NCBI GenBank assembly: GCA_964584665.1
Contig: CAZPAO010000005.1
Span: 1 to 64,000 of the forward strand
Source of the DNA: DASUBN01 sp964584665
GTDB taxonomy: Bacteria > Pseudomonadota > Gammaproteobacteria > Natronospirales > REEB76
DNA: 64,000 nt
Direction of reading: 5' to 3'
A model generated the notes under the pieces. The model had not been told where the DNA came from. It made no database searches and saw only the letters and a program-made list of their open reading frames with translations. Both the position numbers and the translations under genes were made by a program. Positions 18,090 to 28,380 of the stretch are shown piece after piece; positions within the stretch are counted from its first letter, which is position 1; each line of letters starts with the position of its first letter.

Positions 18090-19337
18090 TCAGGCGGGGC
18101 GTGATGTCCGGCGACGCGCCAGGAGCGCACCTAGCAGCAGCAGGCTGAAGGCATCCAGCGCGCCGCTGCCGCCATTGCTGGACTGGGGGTCGTGGGCGCC
18201 GGCGATGTGGTGCACGGTGCTCTTGGGCGGCTTGCCGCCACCGCTCTGCACCGCGGTGGCCGTGGGGGTGACCACCACCACGCCCGCGGGCAGGTTGGTG
18301 CTCACCAGTTGCCGCTTGCCTCCCACGGTCATGACCACGGTGTCGTAGGAACCGTAATCCGGGAACAGCTGGTGTTGGGATCCGAAGCCTCCGGCGCCAT
18401 GGTTGGCGAAAAGGCTGATGCTGCCGTCGCTGTAGTTATCGGTCACGATGTCGGGGCGCCCGTCACCGTCCAGGTCCTCGGCGGTGATCCAACCCGGCTG
18501 GTTGCCGGTGGCATAGAAGGTCGGAGGCCCGAAACTGCCGTCGCCCAGCCCTAAGAGCACGCCGGCTGTGTCATCGTCCCGGTTCGCCACCAGCACGTCC
18601 GGCCGGCCGTCGCCATCCACGTCGGTGATGCTGACCGCCACGGGGCCGGCGCCTACCGCCTGGGTGAGCGGCGCGGCGAAGACGCCGCTGCCATCGTTGA
18701 GCAGCACCAGCACGCTGTCTCCAGCGGTGTCGGTGACCACCAGATCCGGGAAGCCATCGCCGTTCATGTCCGCCACCATCACGCTGGTGGGTTGGATGCC
18801 GGCGGGGTAGGTCACGGGCGCGGCGAAGGTCCCGTCACCCTCGTTCAAGAGCACACTGATGGTGCCGGCCATCCCGTTGGCGGTGACGATATCCGGGAAG
18901 CCGTCACCGTTCACGTCAGCCGCGGTCAGCGACACCGCTCCGGGGCCGGCATCCGCACGCAACGGATAGGCCACGTCGGCGGCGAAAGTGCCGTCCATCT
19001 TGTTCAGCAGTACGCGCACGCCGGAGGCGCCGTCCGACTGGTCGCTGATGATCACGTCCAGCCAGCCGTCGCCGTTCACATCGGCGAGGGCGAGAGAGGA
19101 CATGTCGCCGATGTCCGGATAATCCTGGCTGGTGACCGTGAAGTCACCCTGGCCGTCCGTGAGGAGCAGGTTCACCTGGCTGCTGTCCGGCGAGAGCGTG
19201 ACCACGTCCTGGAGCCCGTCGTCGTTCATATCGCCGGAAGCGATGGTCACGCCGATGCCCACCGCCGCGGCCGGCGCGGAGTGCAGCAGGAGCGCGCCGG
19301 CGAGCAGCGCGAGAGCGAGACCTGGGAAGCGAGGCAT
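18090..19337 (-). CDS. exported VCBS/FG-GAP repeat protein with GlyGly-CTERM-like tail
   Basis: 415 residues: a signal peptide (about 1-25), then a beta-propeller of at least six repeats carrying calcium-type loops (DMNDDGLQD, DVNGDGWLD, DVNGDGFPD, DMNGDGFPD, DVDGDGRPD, DLDGDGRPD). The C-terminus reads SSNGGSGALDAFSLLLLGALL then ARRRTSRPA: a glycine-rich stretch, one hydrophobic helix and an Arg-rich end, which is the architecture of GlyGly-CTERM sorting tails processed by rhombosortase. Proteins with this tail are typically type II secreted and surface-anchored after cleavage. The biological ligand is unknown. It starts about 185 bases from the next gene and appears monocistronic. Confidence 0.8.
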   Translation of the reverse strand: MPRFPGLALALLAGALLLHSAPAAAVGIGVTIASGDMNDDGLQDVVTLSPDSSQVNLLLTDGQGDFTVTSQDYPDIGDMSSLALADVNGDGWLDVIISDQSDGASGVRVLLNKMDGTFAADVAYPLRADAGPGAVSLTAADVNGDGFPDIVTANGMAGTISVLLNEGDGTFAAPVTYPAGIQPTSVMVADMNGDGFPDLVVTDTAGDSVLVLLNDGSGVFAAPLTQAVGAGPVAVSITDVDGDGRPDVLVANRDDDTAGVLLGLGDGSFGPPTFYATGNQPGWITAEDLDGDGRPDIVTDNYSDGSISLFANHGAGGFGSQHQLFPDYGSYDTVVMTVGGKRQLVSTNLPAGVVVVTPTATAVQSGGGKPPKSTVHHIAGAHDPQSSNGGSGALDAFSLLLLGALLARRRTSRPA

Positions 19338-19522
19338 GATCGGGCACCCGTCTTGATGGTAGCTAAGGTTATGGCACGCCCACCCCTGGGTTGCCGTGAC
19401 CTTGTTCTCAATGCGACAGGATATTAGACGGACGGTATGACAGCGGCAAGCGCCGGGGTCCTCTGCATAACGAGGGATAGGGGGTTTACCTTAACTTGAG
19501 CGCGCGCAAGGCTGGATCGGCG

Positions 19523-20391
19523 CTACTTCTTGAACAAGGCGTGCTTGAGCCTGAAGAGAGAAGAGATGTCCTCATCACCGTGGCCGCCCTCCATGAGGCG
19601 GCGGTAATGCACACGGGTCATCTCCACCACCGGCAGCTGTACGCCCTGGGCGGCGGCCATCTCTTGCACGATCTTCAGATCCTTGTCGTGCAACGCGACC
19701 TTGAAGCCCAGCGGGAAGTCCATGCGCATCATGTTCGGACCACGGTTGGTCAGGAACCAGGACTGGGCCGCGCCGCTGCCCACCACCTCGATCACCTTGT
19801 CGAGGGCCAGGCCCTGGGCCTGGGCGAAGGCCAGTGCCTCGCTCACCGCCTGGGCGACACCCGCCACCACGATCTGGTTCACGGCCTTGGTGGCCTGGCC
19901 CGCGCCCGCGGGGCCCATGAGCGCCGCGCGCTTGCCCATGGCCTGCAGCACCGGCTGCGCGCGGGCGAAAGCCGCCTCGCTGCCGCCGCACATGATGGCC
20001 AGCGTCGCGTGCTTTGCGCCTTCTGTGCCGCCGGAGACGGGGCAGTCGAGGAAATCCACGCCCACTCCGGCGAGCTTCGCCGCCGCCTCGCGCGCCGTGC
20101 CGGCGCCGACCGTGGAGCAATCCAGCACCAGGGCGCCGCGTTTCAGGGCCGGTGCTAGCGCCGTCACCACCTCCAGCACGTCCGCATCCGCACTGACGCA
20201 GAGCACCACCGCGTCGCAGACACCCGCGACCTCGGCGATGGTGGCCGCGGGCGCCCGACCGGTCTCGGCGGCGAAGGCGTCGGCCCGGGCAGGGCTGCGG
20301 TTGTAGACGGCGGCGAGCAGGCCCGCCTTGTGCAGGTTCAGCGCCATGGAGTAACCCATCGCGCCGAGACCGATGAATCCGACCTTCATGG

Positions 20392-20395
<4 letters not shown>
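19523..20395 (-). CDS. NAD(P)-dependent beta-hydroxyacid dehydrogenase (3-hydroxyisobutyrate dehydrogenase family)
   Basis: 290 residues. The Rossmann motif is GFIGLGAMG near the N-terminus, the substrate signature DCPVSGGTEGA is at about 117-127, and the catalytic Lys lies in GQATKAVNQ (about 175-183). Family members reduce or oxidise tartronate semialdehyde, 3-hydroxyisobutyrate or succinate semialdehyde; the substrate cannot be set here. The ATG at 20395 overlaps the speA stop by four bases (ATGA), giving MTMKVG; a second ATG six bases later is also possible. The coupling to speA suggests, without proof, a link to polyamine or GABA-type semialdehyde metabolism. A long in-frame extension inside speA is not used. 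Confidence 0.9.
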
Positions 20396-22278
<1,883 letters not shown>

Positions 22279-22409
22279 GTCTCTCCGGGGCTCTGTCTTG
22301 GGGGCGGGAAATCGCGCAAGAGTACGGCAAGGCGGCGCTCGTGGAAAGACGCCGGGAGGGGGTTTTTCAGCGGCTTCCGGCCGCCCGGCAGGCGCCAGCC
22401 GGCAGGCCG

Positions 22410-22415
22410 TATAAT
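22410..22415 (+). promoter_or_regulatory. possible -10 element upstream of speE
   Basis: A perfect TATAAT lies 27 bases before the speE ATG, in the 164-base divergent region between speA and speE. No good -35 hexamer is seen at 16-18 bases upstream, so this is only a candidate promoter. Confidence 0.4.
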
Positions 22416-22442
22416 CGCGGCATATCCGGGGAGTCTCGCGGC

Positions 22443-23303
22443 ATGATGAAGCTCGACGGCGGCTGGTTCACCGAGATCGCGGCGCAGGAGGGCGTGGCCC
22501 TCTCCCTGCAGGGCCGCCGGCTGCAGGTGGAGCAGACCCCCTACCAGACCGTCGAGATCTACGAGACCGACAGCTTCGGCACCATGATGGTCATCGACGG
22601 CTGCGTCATGGTCACCGACCGCGACAGTTTCATCTACCACGAGATGCTGGCCCACCCGGTGCTGTTCGCCCATCCGGCGCCCCGGCGCGTGCTCATCATA
22701 GGTGGCGGCGCCTGCGGCACCCTGCGCGAGGTGCTGAAGCACAAGGGCGTGGAGTCGGTGGTGCAAGTGGAACTGGACGAGCGGGTGACGCGGCTCGCGG
22801 AGCTGCACTTCCCCGAACTCTGCGAGGCCAACGTGGACCCGCGCGCGAAGCTCACCTTCGGCGACGGCATCCCTTGGTTGCAGGGCGCCGCGGACCAGAG
22901 CCTCGACATCATCATCATCGACAGCACCGACCCGGTGGGGCCGGCAGAAGGACTGTTCTCGGAGGACTTCTACAAGCAGTGCCTGCGTGCGCTCAGGCCG
23001 GAGGGGCTGGTGGTGCAGCAGAGCGAGTCGCCGTTCTTCTACCCGGAGACCATCGTCGAGATGCACCGGGCCCTGCGCAACGCCGGCTTCGCCGACAGCC
23101 GCACCCTGAACTTCCCCCAGCCCACCTACCCGTCAGGCTGGTGGTCGGCGACGCTCGCGAAGAAGGATGGGCGTCTGAACAGCTTCCGCCGCCGCGATGC
23201 GGAGGACAAGTCGTTCGAGACCCGCTATTACTCGGCCGCGGTGCATGAGACGGCGTTCGTGTTGCCGCCGTTCCTCAAGGAAGCCTTGGCTTCTCTGCGT
23301 TAG
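22443..23303 (+). CDS. speE: spermidine synthase (polyamine aminopropyltransferase)
   Basis: 286 residues. It transfers the aminopropyl group from decarboxylated SAM to putrescine. The SAM site is IIGGGACGTLREVLKH and the catalytic Asp lies in IIIDSTDPVGPAEGLF; the N-terminus has the usual YQTVEIYET and LVIDG-like MMVIDGC landmarks. In the family the glycine loop is normally GGGDGG; here the loop reads GGGACG, a divergence worth noting. The start ATG at 22443 follows GGGGAG; a longer frame upstream begins before the promoter. The gene ends just before a palindromic repeat. Confidence 0.93.
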   Translation: MMKLDGGWFTEIAAQEGVALSLQGRRLQVEQTPYQTVEIYETDSFGTMMVIDGCVMVTDRDSFIYHEMLAHPVLFAHPAPRRVLIIGGGACGTLREVLKHKGVESVVQVELDERVTRLAELHFPELCEANVDPRAKLTFGDGIPWLQGAADQSLDIIIIDSTDPVGPAEGLFSEDFYKQCLRALRPEGLVVQQSESPFFYPETIVEMHRALRNAGFADSRTLNFPQPTYPSGWWSATLAKKDGRLNSFRRRDAEDKSFETRYYSAAVHETAFVLPPFLKEALASLR

Positions 23304-23313
23304 TATCCGAAGA

Positions 23314-23443
23314 CTCATAAGCGTCGCGAGCGAAGACGGGGCTAGGCGCGCGAGGCGAACAGGAGGGAGCGTACTCTTGGTGTACGTGACCGACTGCGAG
23401 TCCGAAGCGCAACGACGCCCCGACGAGCGCAGCAGCTTATGAG
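23314..23443. repeat. palindromic intergenic repeat, copy 1
   Basis: Outer arms CTCATAAGC (23314-23322) and GCTTATGAG (23435-23443) are perfect inverted repeats, and GGGGC/GCCCC pairs further inside. The left flank AGCGTCGCGAGCGAAG and right flank CGAGCGCAGCAGCTT match a second element at 61783-61874 almost base for base (AGCGTGACGAGCGAAG and CGAGCGCAGTAGCTT). It lies between convergent speE and a DUF4124 gene, and its right arm supplies the TAA stop of the latter. It could be a REP-like element or a bidirectional terminator; no T tract follows. Confidence 0.7.
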
Positions 23444-23889
23444 CCGCAGTCGGACTTTATCTCCGACTCTATCTCCTGCTCCTGCTGCGCGCGCGCGGCG
23501 TCATCCAGGTAGTTCATGTTGCCCTGGGCGTCCACGGTGGCGGCGCGGCCGCTGTTCTGCAGCGTGATGAGCCGCGAGCGCAGGTCGTCGCAGCGCTCCT
23601 TCTTCTCCGCCTCCGCCTTGGGATCCGGCTTGTTCTTGTCGGCGGCAGCCTGGTCCTTCTTGGCCTTGTCGTCCTGCTGTTTCTGCAGGTCCTGATAGTT
23701 GCGCAGGCTGGTCGGGTCCGGCGGCGGCGGGTTCACGTCCACCGTCTGAGCCTGCACGTTCGTGCTGGGCGGAGGGGTCTGGGAGAAGTGCACGTGGCCG
23801 TCCTTATCCACCCACTTGTAGACTTGGTCGGCGGCGGCGAGCGCGGAGAAGAGCGCAAGACCGCAAGCGAGCGCGATGCGTGCGTTCAT
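23437..23889 (-). CDS. DUF4124 domain secreted protein, second of a tandem pair
   Basis: 150 residues: signal peptide (about 1-20), then the DUF4124 core VYKWVDKDGHVHFSQTPP, then a proline-rich linker and a charged helix rich in Lys, Asp and Glu. DUF4124 proteins are short periplasmic proteins of unknown role. The start overlaps the upstream DUF4124 gene by four bases (ATGA); a start 15 bases earlier is in frame but less likely. The TAA stop lies inside the right arm of the palindromic repeat, so the last few codons may have been reshaped by repeat insertion. Confidence 0.8.
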   Translation of the reverse strand: MNARIALACGLALFSALAAADQVYKWVDKDGHVHFSQTPPPSTNVQAQTVDVNPPPPDPTSLRNYQDLQKQQDDKAKKDQAAADKNKPDPKAEAEKKERCDDLRSRLITLQNSGRAATVDAQGNMNYLDDAARAQQEQEIESEIKSDCGS

Positions 23890-24335
23890 GCGCCACCTCC
23901 GCAAGCCTGGGTGACGTAGCTGCGGGCCTCATCGAGTGCCTGTTTCTTCGCATCCGCGCTCAGCGGCTGCTTGTTGCCCTTGTCGTCCAGCTGATAGAGG
24001 CTGTCGGCGTGCAGGTATTTGAACAGCCGGTCGCGGCCCGCCTTGCAGGCGGGCGAATCGCCCGGCTGCGGCTGCAGCAACGTGGCGTCGTCCGCGGCAG
24101 CCCCCGCGGGCGCCTGGCCGGCCGCGGCCGGGGGCAGAGGCTTGGTGCTGGCGTTGGGCAGCGTGCCGTTGTTCTGGATGTTCAGCTGCTGCGCCTTGTC
24201 GCTGTGGGGTTCGGTGCTGTAGTGCACCTTGCCCTGCTCGTCCACCCACTTATATATAGGCGTGTCGGCACGGACGGCACCGAGGCCGAGCAGCGATAGA
24301 GCGAGGGATGCGGCTACGAGGGTCTTCAGCTTCAT
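23886..24335 (-). CDS. DUF4124 domain secreted protein, first of a tandem pair
   Basis: 149 residues from an ATG preceded by GGAGGAT. A signal peptide ends near ADTP, followed by the DUF4124 core IYKWVDEQGKVHYSTEP, an alanine/proline-rich middle, and a C-terminal helical part with two Cys. It is a paralogue of the next gene. It lies 19 bases after the P-II gene and is probably co-transcribed with it. Function is unknown; the family often occurs in operons with glnB/glnK or glnA in related bacteria. Confidence 0.82.
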   Translation of the reverse strand: MKLKTLVAASLALSLLGLGAVRADTPIYKWVDEQGKVHYSTEPHSDKAQQLNIQNNGTLPNASTKPLPPAAAGQAPAGAAADDATLLQPQPGDSPACKAGRDRLFKYLHADSLYQLDDKGNKQPLSADAKKQALDEARSYVTQACGGGA

Positions 24336-24354
24336 GGCGGATCCTCCGGCGGGC

Positions 24355-24693
24355 CTAGAGCGCTTCGGCACCGGTCTCGGCGGTGCGGATGCGGATGGCC
24401 TGTTCCAGTTCATAGACGAATATCTTGCCGTCGCCGATCTTGCCGGTCTTGGCGGCGTTCATGATGGCCTCGATGACCCGATCCAGCAGTTCATCGGCGA
24501 TGGCGAGTTCGATCTTCACCTTGGGCAGGAAATCCACCACGTACTCGGCGCCGCGGTAGAGTTCGGTGTGGCCCTTCTGGCGGCCGAAACCCTTAACCTC
24601 CGTGACGGTGATGCCCTGCACGCCGATGTCCGACAGCGCCTCGCGCACGTCGTCGAGTTTGAAAGGCTTAATGACGGCCGCGACCATCTTCAT
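24355..24693 (-). CDS. glnB: nitrogen regulatory protein P-II (GlnB/GlnK)
   Basis: 112 residues, exact P-II length. The T-loop is complete with the uridylylation site Tyr51 (TELYRGAEYVVDF), and the PROSITE C-terminal signature GKIGDGKIFVYEL is intact. It binds ATP/ADP and 2-oxoglutarate and reports nitrogen status to GlnE, NtrB or AmtB. No amtB is adjacent, so GlnB versus GlnK cannot be settled. Upstream, a short palindrome TTAGGG-G-CCCTAA at 24714-24726 could be an operator. Confidence 0.95.
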   Translation of the reverse strand: MKMVAAVIKPFKLDDVREALSDIGVQGITVTEVKGFGRQKGHTELYRGAEYVVDFLPKVKIELAIADELLDRVIEAIMNAAKTGKIGDGKIFVYELEQAIRIRTAETGAEAL

Positions 24694-24830
24694 ATATATG
24701 CATTTCCCGGTGATTAGGGGCCCTAACGCGCTTCCCTGGGGCCCGCTGACAGTCTAACACCCCGTCCGGTGCGGTCCCCGATACCTATATACTGATAACA
24801 TAAAGTCGCTTACGCACACGAGGGCGGCCG

Positions 24831-25106
24831 ATGGCACTGGACCCCAAGATCCTGGATGACTTGGCCCGCAAGCTGGCGGACTCGGTCCCGCCCGGCCTCA
24901 AGGACCTCAAGTCCGACCTGGAACACAATTTCCGCGCCATGCTGCAGACCGCGCTCGGCAAGCTCGACCTCGTGACCCGCGAGGAGTTCGACGTGCAGGC
25001 GGGCGTGCTGTCGCGCACCCGCACCAAACTGGAGGAGCTGTCGCAGCGCTTGGCGGAACTCGAGACCGCCCTCGCCGCGCAGGAACAGGAAAAGAGCGGC
25101 AGATAG
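24831..25106 (+). CDS. ubiK: ubiquinone biosynthesis accessory factor UbiK (BMFP family)
   Basis: 91 residues: an N-terminal amphipathic helix (DPKILDDLARKLADSVP), the LKSDLEHNFRAMLQ segment and a C-terminal coiled coil from about residue 58. UbiK helps assemble the aerobic ubiquinone-synthesis complex with UbiJ. It sits 12 bases before comM, a conserved pairing in gammaproteobacteria. A possible -10 TATACT is at 24788-24793, about 40 bases upstream. Confidence 0.9.
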   Translation: MALDPKILDDLARKLADSVPPGLKDLKSDLEHNFRAMLQTALGKLDLVTREEFDVQAGVLSRTRTKLEELSQRLAELETALAAQEQEKSGR

Positions 25107-25118
25107 CAGGGAGCTGCG

Positions 25119-26630
25119 GTGCTAGCCAAGATATACAGCCGCGCGCAAGCCGGCGTAGACGCACCTCTCGTCACGGTAGAAGTCCATCAATCCAATGGGC
25201 TGCCCGCGCTCAACATCGTGGGCCTGCCGGAAGCCGCGGTGAGGGAAAGCAAGGATCGGGTCAGAAGCGCGCTCATCAACTCCCGCTTCGACTTCCCCGC
25301 CCGCAAGCTCACCGTCAACCTCGCCCCCGCTGATCTGCCCAAGGAAGGCGGACGTTTCGACCTGCCGATCGCTCTCGGCATCCTCGCCGCTTCCGGCCAG
25401 CTGGACGCCGCCGCCCTGAAAGACATCGAGTTCCTGGGCGAGCTTTCCTTGAGCGGCGAGCTGCGCCCCGTGCGCGGAGCCCTTCCGGCGGCACTCAAGG
25501 CCCGCAAGGCGGGGCGTGCCCTACTGGTGCCCTTGGAGAACGCGGACGAGGCAGCCCTGGTCTCGGGTGTCACCATACTCGGTGCGCGACATCTCTTGGA
25601 TGTATGCGCCCATCTCACGGGCCGGCAGCGCATCGAAGCTCACGTCTCTGCCTTGAGTTCCTTCCATCCCCGCTATGAAGACCTGGTGGACGTGCGCGGC
25701 CAGCATCAGGCCAAGCGTGCGCTGGAGATAGCTGCCGCCGGCGGGCATTCGCTGCTGTTCGTCGGACCGCCCGGCACGGGCAAGAGCATGCTGGCGAGCC
25801 GCTTGCCCGGGATACTCCCGCCCATGACCGAAGACGAAGCCCTGGAGACCGCGGCCGTCGCCTCCATCAGCGACACGGGTTTCCACGCGGAACACTGGCG
25901 CAAGCGGCCTTACCGGAACCCGCATCACACGGCGTCCGCCGTGGCCTTGGTGGGTGGCGGATCTTTCCCTCGTCCTGGCGAGATCTCGCTCGCCCATCAC
26001 GGCGTGCTGTTCCTGGACGAACTGCCGGAGTTCGACCGCAAGGTATTGGAAGTGCTGCGGGAACCCCTGGAGAGCGGCAGCATCGTGGTGTCCCGCGCCG
26101 CGCGCCAGGCGGAGTTCCCGGCGGCGTTCCAGCTCATCGCCGCCATGAACCCCTGCCCCTGCGGTTATCTCGGCGATCCCTCCGGCCGCTGCCGCTGCAC
26201 GCCGGACCAGGTGCAACGATATCGGTCGAAGGTATCAGGCCCGCTCCTGGACCGTATCGATCTGCACGTGGAAGCGCCGCGGGTCGCGCGCGAGGCGCTC
26301 AGGCCCGATACGCCGCCGGACGGCGAGACCAGCGCTGAAGTGATGCTGCGCGTCACCAGCGCCCGGGAACGGCAACTCACGCGCGCCGGGAAACCCAACG
26401 CGCGCCTCGCCACACGGGAGGTCAACAAGCACTGCAAGCCCGACCAGGCAGGGCAGCAATTGCTCGAGCGGGCCATGGAACAGCTCGGTCTCTCGGCTCG
26501 TGCCTACCACCGCATCCTGAAGGTGGCCCGTACCATCGCCGACATCGCCGGTGCAGAAGACGTCAGCAGCACACACGTGGCTGAAGCTGTCGGGTATAGG
26601 GTACTGGACCGGCACAAGACGCTCGGCTGA
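25119..26630 (+). CDS. comM: YifB/ComM-family Mg-chelatase-like AAA+ ATPase
   Basis: 503 residues. An N-terminal Lon-like fold (1-170) precedes the AAA+ core, with Walker A GPPGTGKS at 216-223 and Walker B GVLFLDELPEF at about 295-305. A Cys cluster CPCGYLGDPSGRCRC at 346-360 may bind zinc. The C-terminal Mg_chelatase_C domain follows. ComM is a hexameric helicase that promotes branch migration during natural transformation. The start is GTG at 25119, twelve bases after ubiK. An imperfect GC hairpin lies after the stop. Confidence 0.93.
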   Translation: MLAKIYSRAQAGVDAPLVTVEVHQSNGLPALNIVGLPEAAVRESKDRVRSALINSRFDFPARKLTVNLAPADLPKEGGRFDLPIALGILAASGQLDAAALKDIEFLGELSLSGELRPVRGALPAALKARKAGRALLVPLENADEAALVSGVTILGARHLLDVCAHLTGRQRIEAHVSALSSFHPRYEDLVDVRGQHQAKRALEIAAAGGHSLLFVGPPGTGKSMLASRLPGILPPMTEDEALETAAVASISDTGFHAEHWRKRPYRNPHHTASAVALVGGGSFPRPGEISLAHHGVLFLDELPEFDRKVLEVLREPLESGSIVVSRAARQAEFPAAFQLIAAMNPCPCGYLGDPSGRCRCTPDQVQRYRSKVSGPLLDRIDLHVEAPRVAREALRPDTPPDGETSAEVMLRVTSARERQLTRAGKPNARLATREVNKHCKPDQAGQQLLERAMEQLGLSARAYHRILKVARTIADIAGAEDVSSTHVAEAVGYRVLDRHKTLG

Positions 26631-26733
26631 TACAGGGAATTTATGCCCGTCGGCGCGGTCCAAGCCGGCGGGGAGTAGTCTTTCCGGACCCAATTCCAAG
26701 AACGATCCATAGAACCACCTCAGGAGTGTTCCC

Positions 26734-28278
26734 ATGAAATCTGCACAGATCCTCGGCACGCTGGTGCTGGGCCTGATGGCGAGCCTGCCGGCCCTGGCGG
26801 ACGATGCCAAGCCTGCCGCGCCTGCCGCGGCCACCACGGACCAGCAATCCGCCACACAGGGCTCGGTCACGGTGGGCGGCAAGAGCATCGCCTACACCGC
26901 CAATGCCGGCACCCTGGTACTGAAGAACGACAAGGGCGAGCCCACCGCGAGCATGTCCTACGTGGCCTACCTCGCCAACGGCGCTTCCGCCACCAGCCGC
27001 CCCGTCATGTTCATCTACAACGGCGGCCCCGGCTCCTCCACCATCTGGCTGCACATGGCCTCCTTCGGCCCGAAGCGCGCGCTGCTCGGCGATGCCAAGC
27101 ACACCGCACCCGCGGCCTATCAGCTGGTTAACAACGAATACAGCCTGCTGGACGCCACTGACCTCGTGTTCGTGGACGCGGTGGGCACCGGCTTCGGCCG
27201 CGTGCTGGACAAGGACGCGGGCGGCAAGGGCGAGGCCAAGGACTTCTACGGCGTGGACCAGGACGGCCGTGCCTTCACCCAGTTCATCGAGCGCTTCCTG
27301 ACCAAGTACAGCCGCTGGAACAGCCCGAAGTATCTCTTCGGCGAGAGCTACGGCACGCCGCGCTCGGCAGTGGTGGCGAACGACCTCGTCAACGATTCTG
27401 TGGACCTGAACGGCGTGATCCTGCTGTCGGCCATCCTCAACTTCGACCTCAACGCCGACTTCCCGCAGATCAACCCGGGCGTGGACCTGCCCTACGCCGT
27501 GAACCTGCCGACCCTGGCGGCGAGCGCCTGGTACCACAAGAAAGCCGGCACCAGCTTCAGCGATCTCCCCACCTACCTGCATGAGGTGGAGCAGTTCGCG
27601 ATGGGTGATTACCTGTCGGCCCTGAACCAGGGTTCCGAACTTTCCGCCGACAAGAAGCGCGAGATCGCCCAGAAGATGTCCGGCTACATCGGCCTGCCGG
27701 TGGATTACCTGATGAAGGCCAACCTGCGCGTCGCCGGGCCGCATTTCGAGCAGCAGCTGCTGCAGGACAGCGACGAGACCACCGGACGTTTCGACACCCG
27801 CTATGCCGGTCCGGCCCTGGATCCGCTGGGTGAGTTCGCCTCCTACGATCCGCAGTCCGCGGCCATCGGCTCGCCCATCGTCTCGCTCTTCAACGACTAC
27901 GAGCGCAACCAGCTCAAGTTCGGCCAGGATCTGGTCTACGTGCCGGTGAGCGGCGACGTGGGCAACAACTGGGACTTCAAGCACGCCCAGCCCGGCGCGC
28001 CGCCGCTGCCCTTCGGCGTGAACGTGATGCCGGACCTGGCCGCCGCCATGACCCAGAACCCGGACATGAAGGTGATGCTGAACGCGGGTTACTACGACCT
28101 GGCGACGCCCTACTACTCGGCGGTGTACGTGATGCACCACCTGCCGATGGCGCAGGCGTTGCAGAAGAACATCTCCTACGGCTTCTATCCGGCCGGTCAC
28201 ATGGTGTACGTGAACCTGGACAGCCTGAAGATGCTGCACGACAACGTGGCCAAGTTCATCGGTTCCAGCCACAAGTGA
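26734..28278 (+). CDS. S10 family serine carboxypeptidase-like peptidase, exported
   Basis: 514 residues with a signal peptide (about 1-22). The oxyanion segment NGGPGSS is at about 97-103, the nucleophile Ser205 in GESYG, Asp455 in AGYYDLATP and His489 in AGHMVY, so the full triad is present. The enzyme should remove C-terminal residues from peptides in the periplasm or outside the cell. The start follows CAGGAG by six bases. A strong terminator follows the stop, so it is monocistronic. Confidence 0.92.
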   Translation: MKSAQILGTLVLGLMASLPALADDAKPAAPAAATTDQQSATQGSVTVGGKSIAYTANAGTLVLKNDKGEPTASMSYVAYLANGASATSRPVMFIYNGGPGSSTIWLHMASFGPKRALLGDAKHTAPAAYQLVNNEYSLLDATDLVFVDAVGTGFGRVLDKDAGGKGEAKDFYGVDQDGRAFTQFIERFLTKYSRWNSPKYLFGESYGTPRSAVVANDLVNDSVDLNGVILLSAILNFDLNADFPQINPGVDLPYAVNLPTLAASAWYHKKAGTSFSDLPTYLHEVEQFAMGDYLSALNQGSELSADKKREIAQKMSGYIGLPVDYLMKANLRVAGPHFEQQLLQDSDETTGRFDTRYAGPALDPLGEFASYDPQSAAIGSPIVSLFNDYERNQLKFGQDLVYVPVSGDVGNNWDFKHAQPGAPPLPFGVNVMPDLAAAMTQNPDMKVMLNAGYYDLATPYYSAVYVMHHLPMAQALQKNISYGFYPAGHMVYVNLDSLKMLHDNVAKFIGSSHK

Positions 28279-28295
28279 CCATGTCTTGATGTGAT

Positions 28296-28336
28296 CTGGC
28301 CGCGTATCCCTTGCGGGATGCGCGGCCAGTCTTTTT
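28296..28336 (+). terminator. rho-independent terminator after the S10 peptidase gene
   Basis: The stem CTGGCCGCG (28296-28304) pairs perfectly with CGCGGCCAG (28321-28329), with a further inner ATCCC/GGGAT pairing around a TTGC loop. It is followed by TCTTTTTC. Confidence 0.9.
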
Positions 28337-28380
28337 CACTTCCGCCAAATCTAGTCAGCGATGGGGCGGCGAAGCGCCCT

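Noticed and set aside
22333..22365. CGGCG/CGCCG hairpin with TTTTT before speE as a terminator or riboswitch
   Set aside because: The stem is short with a long loop, the T run is not adjacent, and it lies upstream of the likely promoter.
24714..24726. TTAGGG-G-CCCTAA as a sigma-54 or NtrC site before glnB
   Set aside because: It lacks the GG/GC -24/-12 spacing; kept only as a possible operator in the glnB entry.
26641..28272. 543-codon minus-strand open frame
   Set aside because: Antisense to the S10 peptidase, whose triad is intact.
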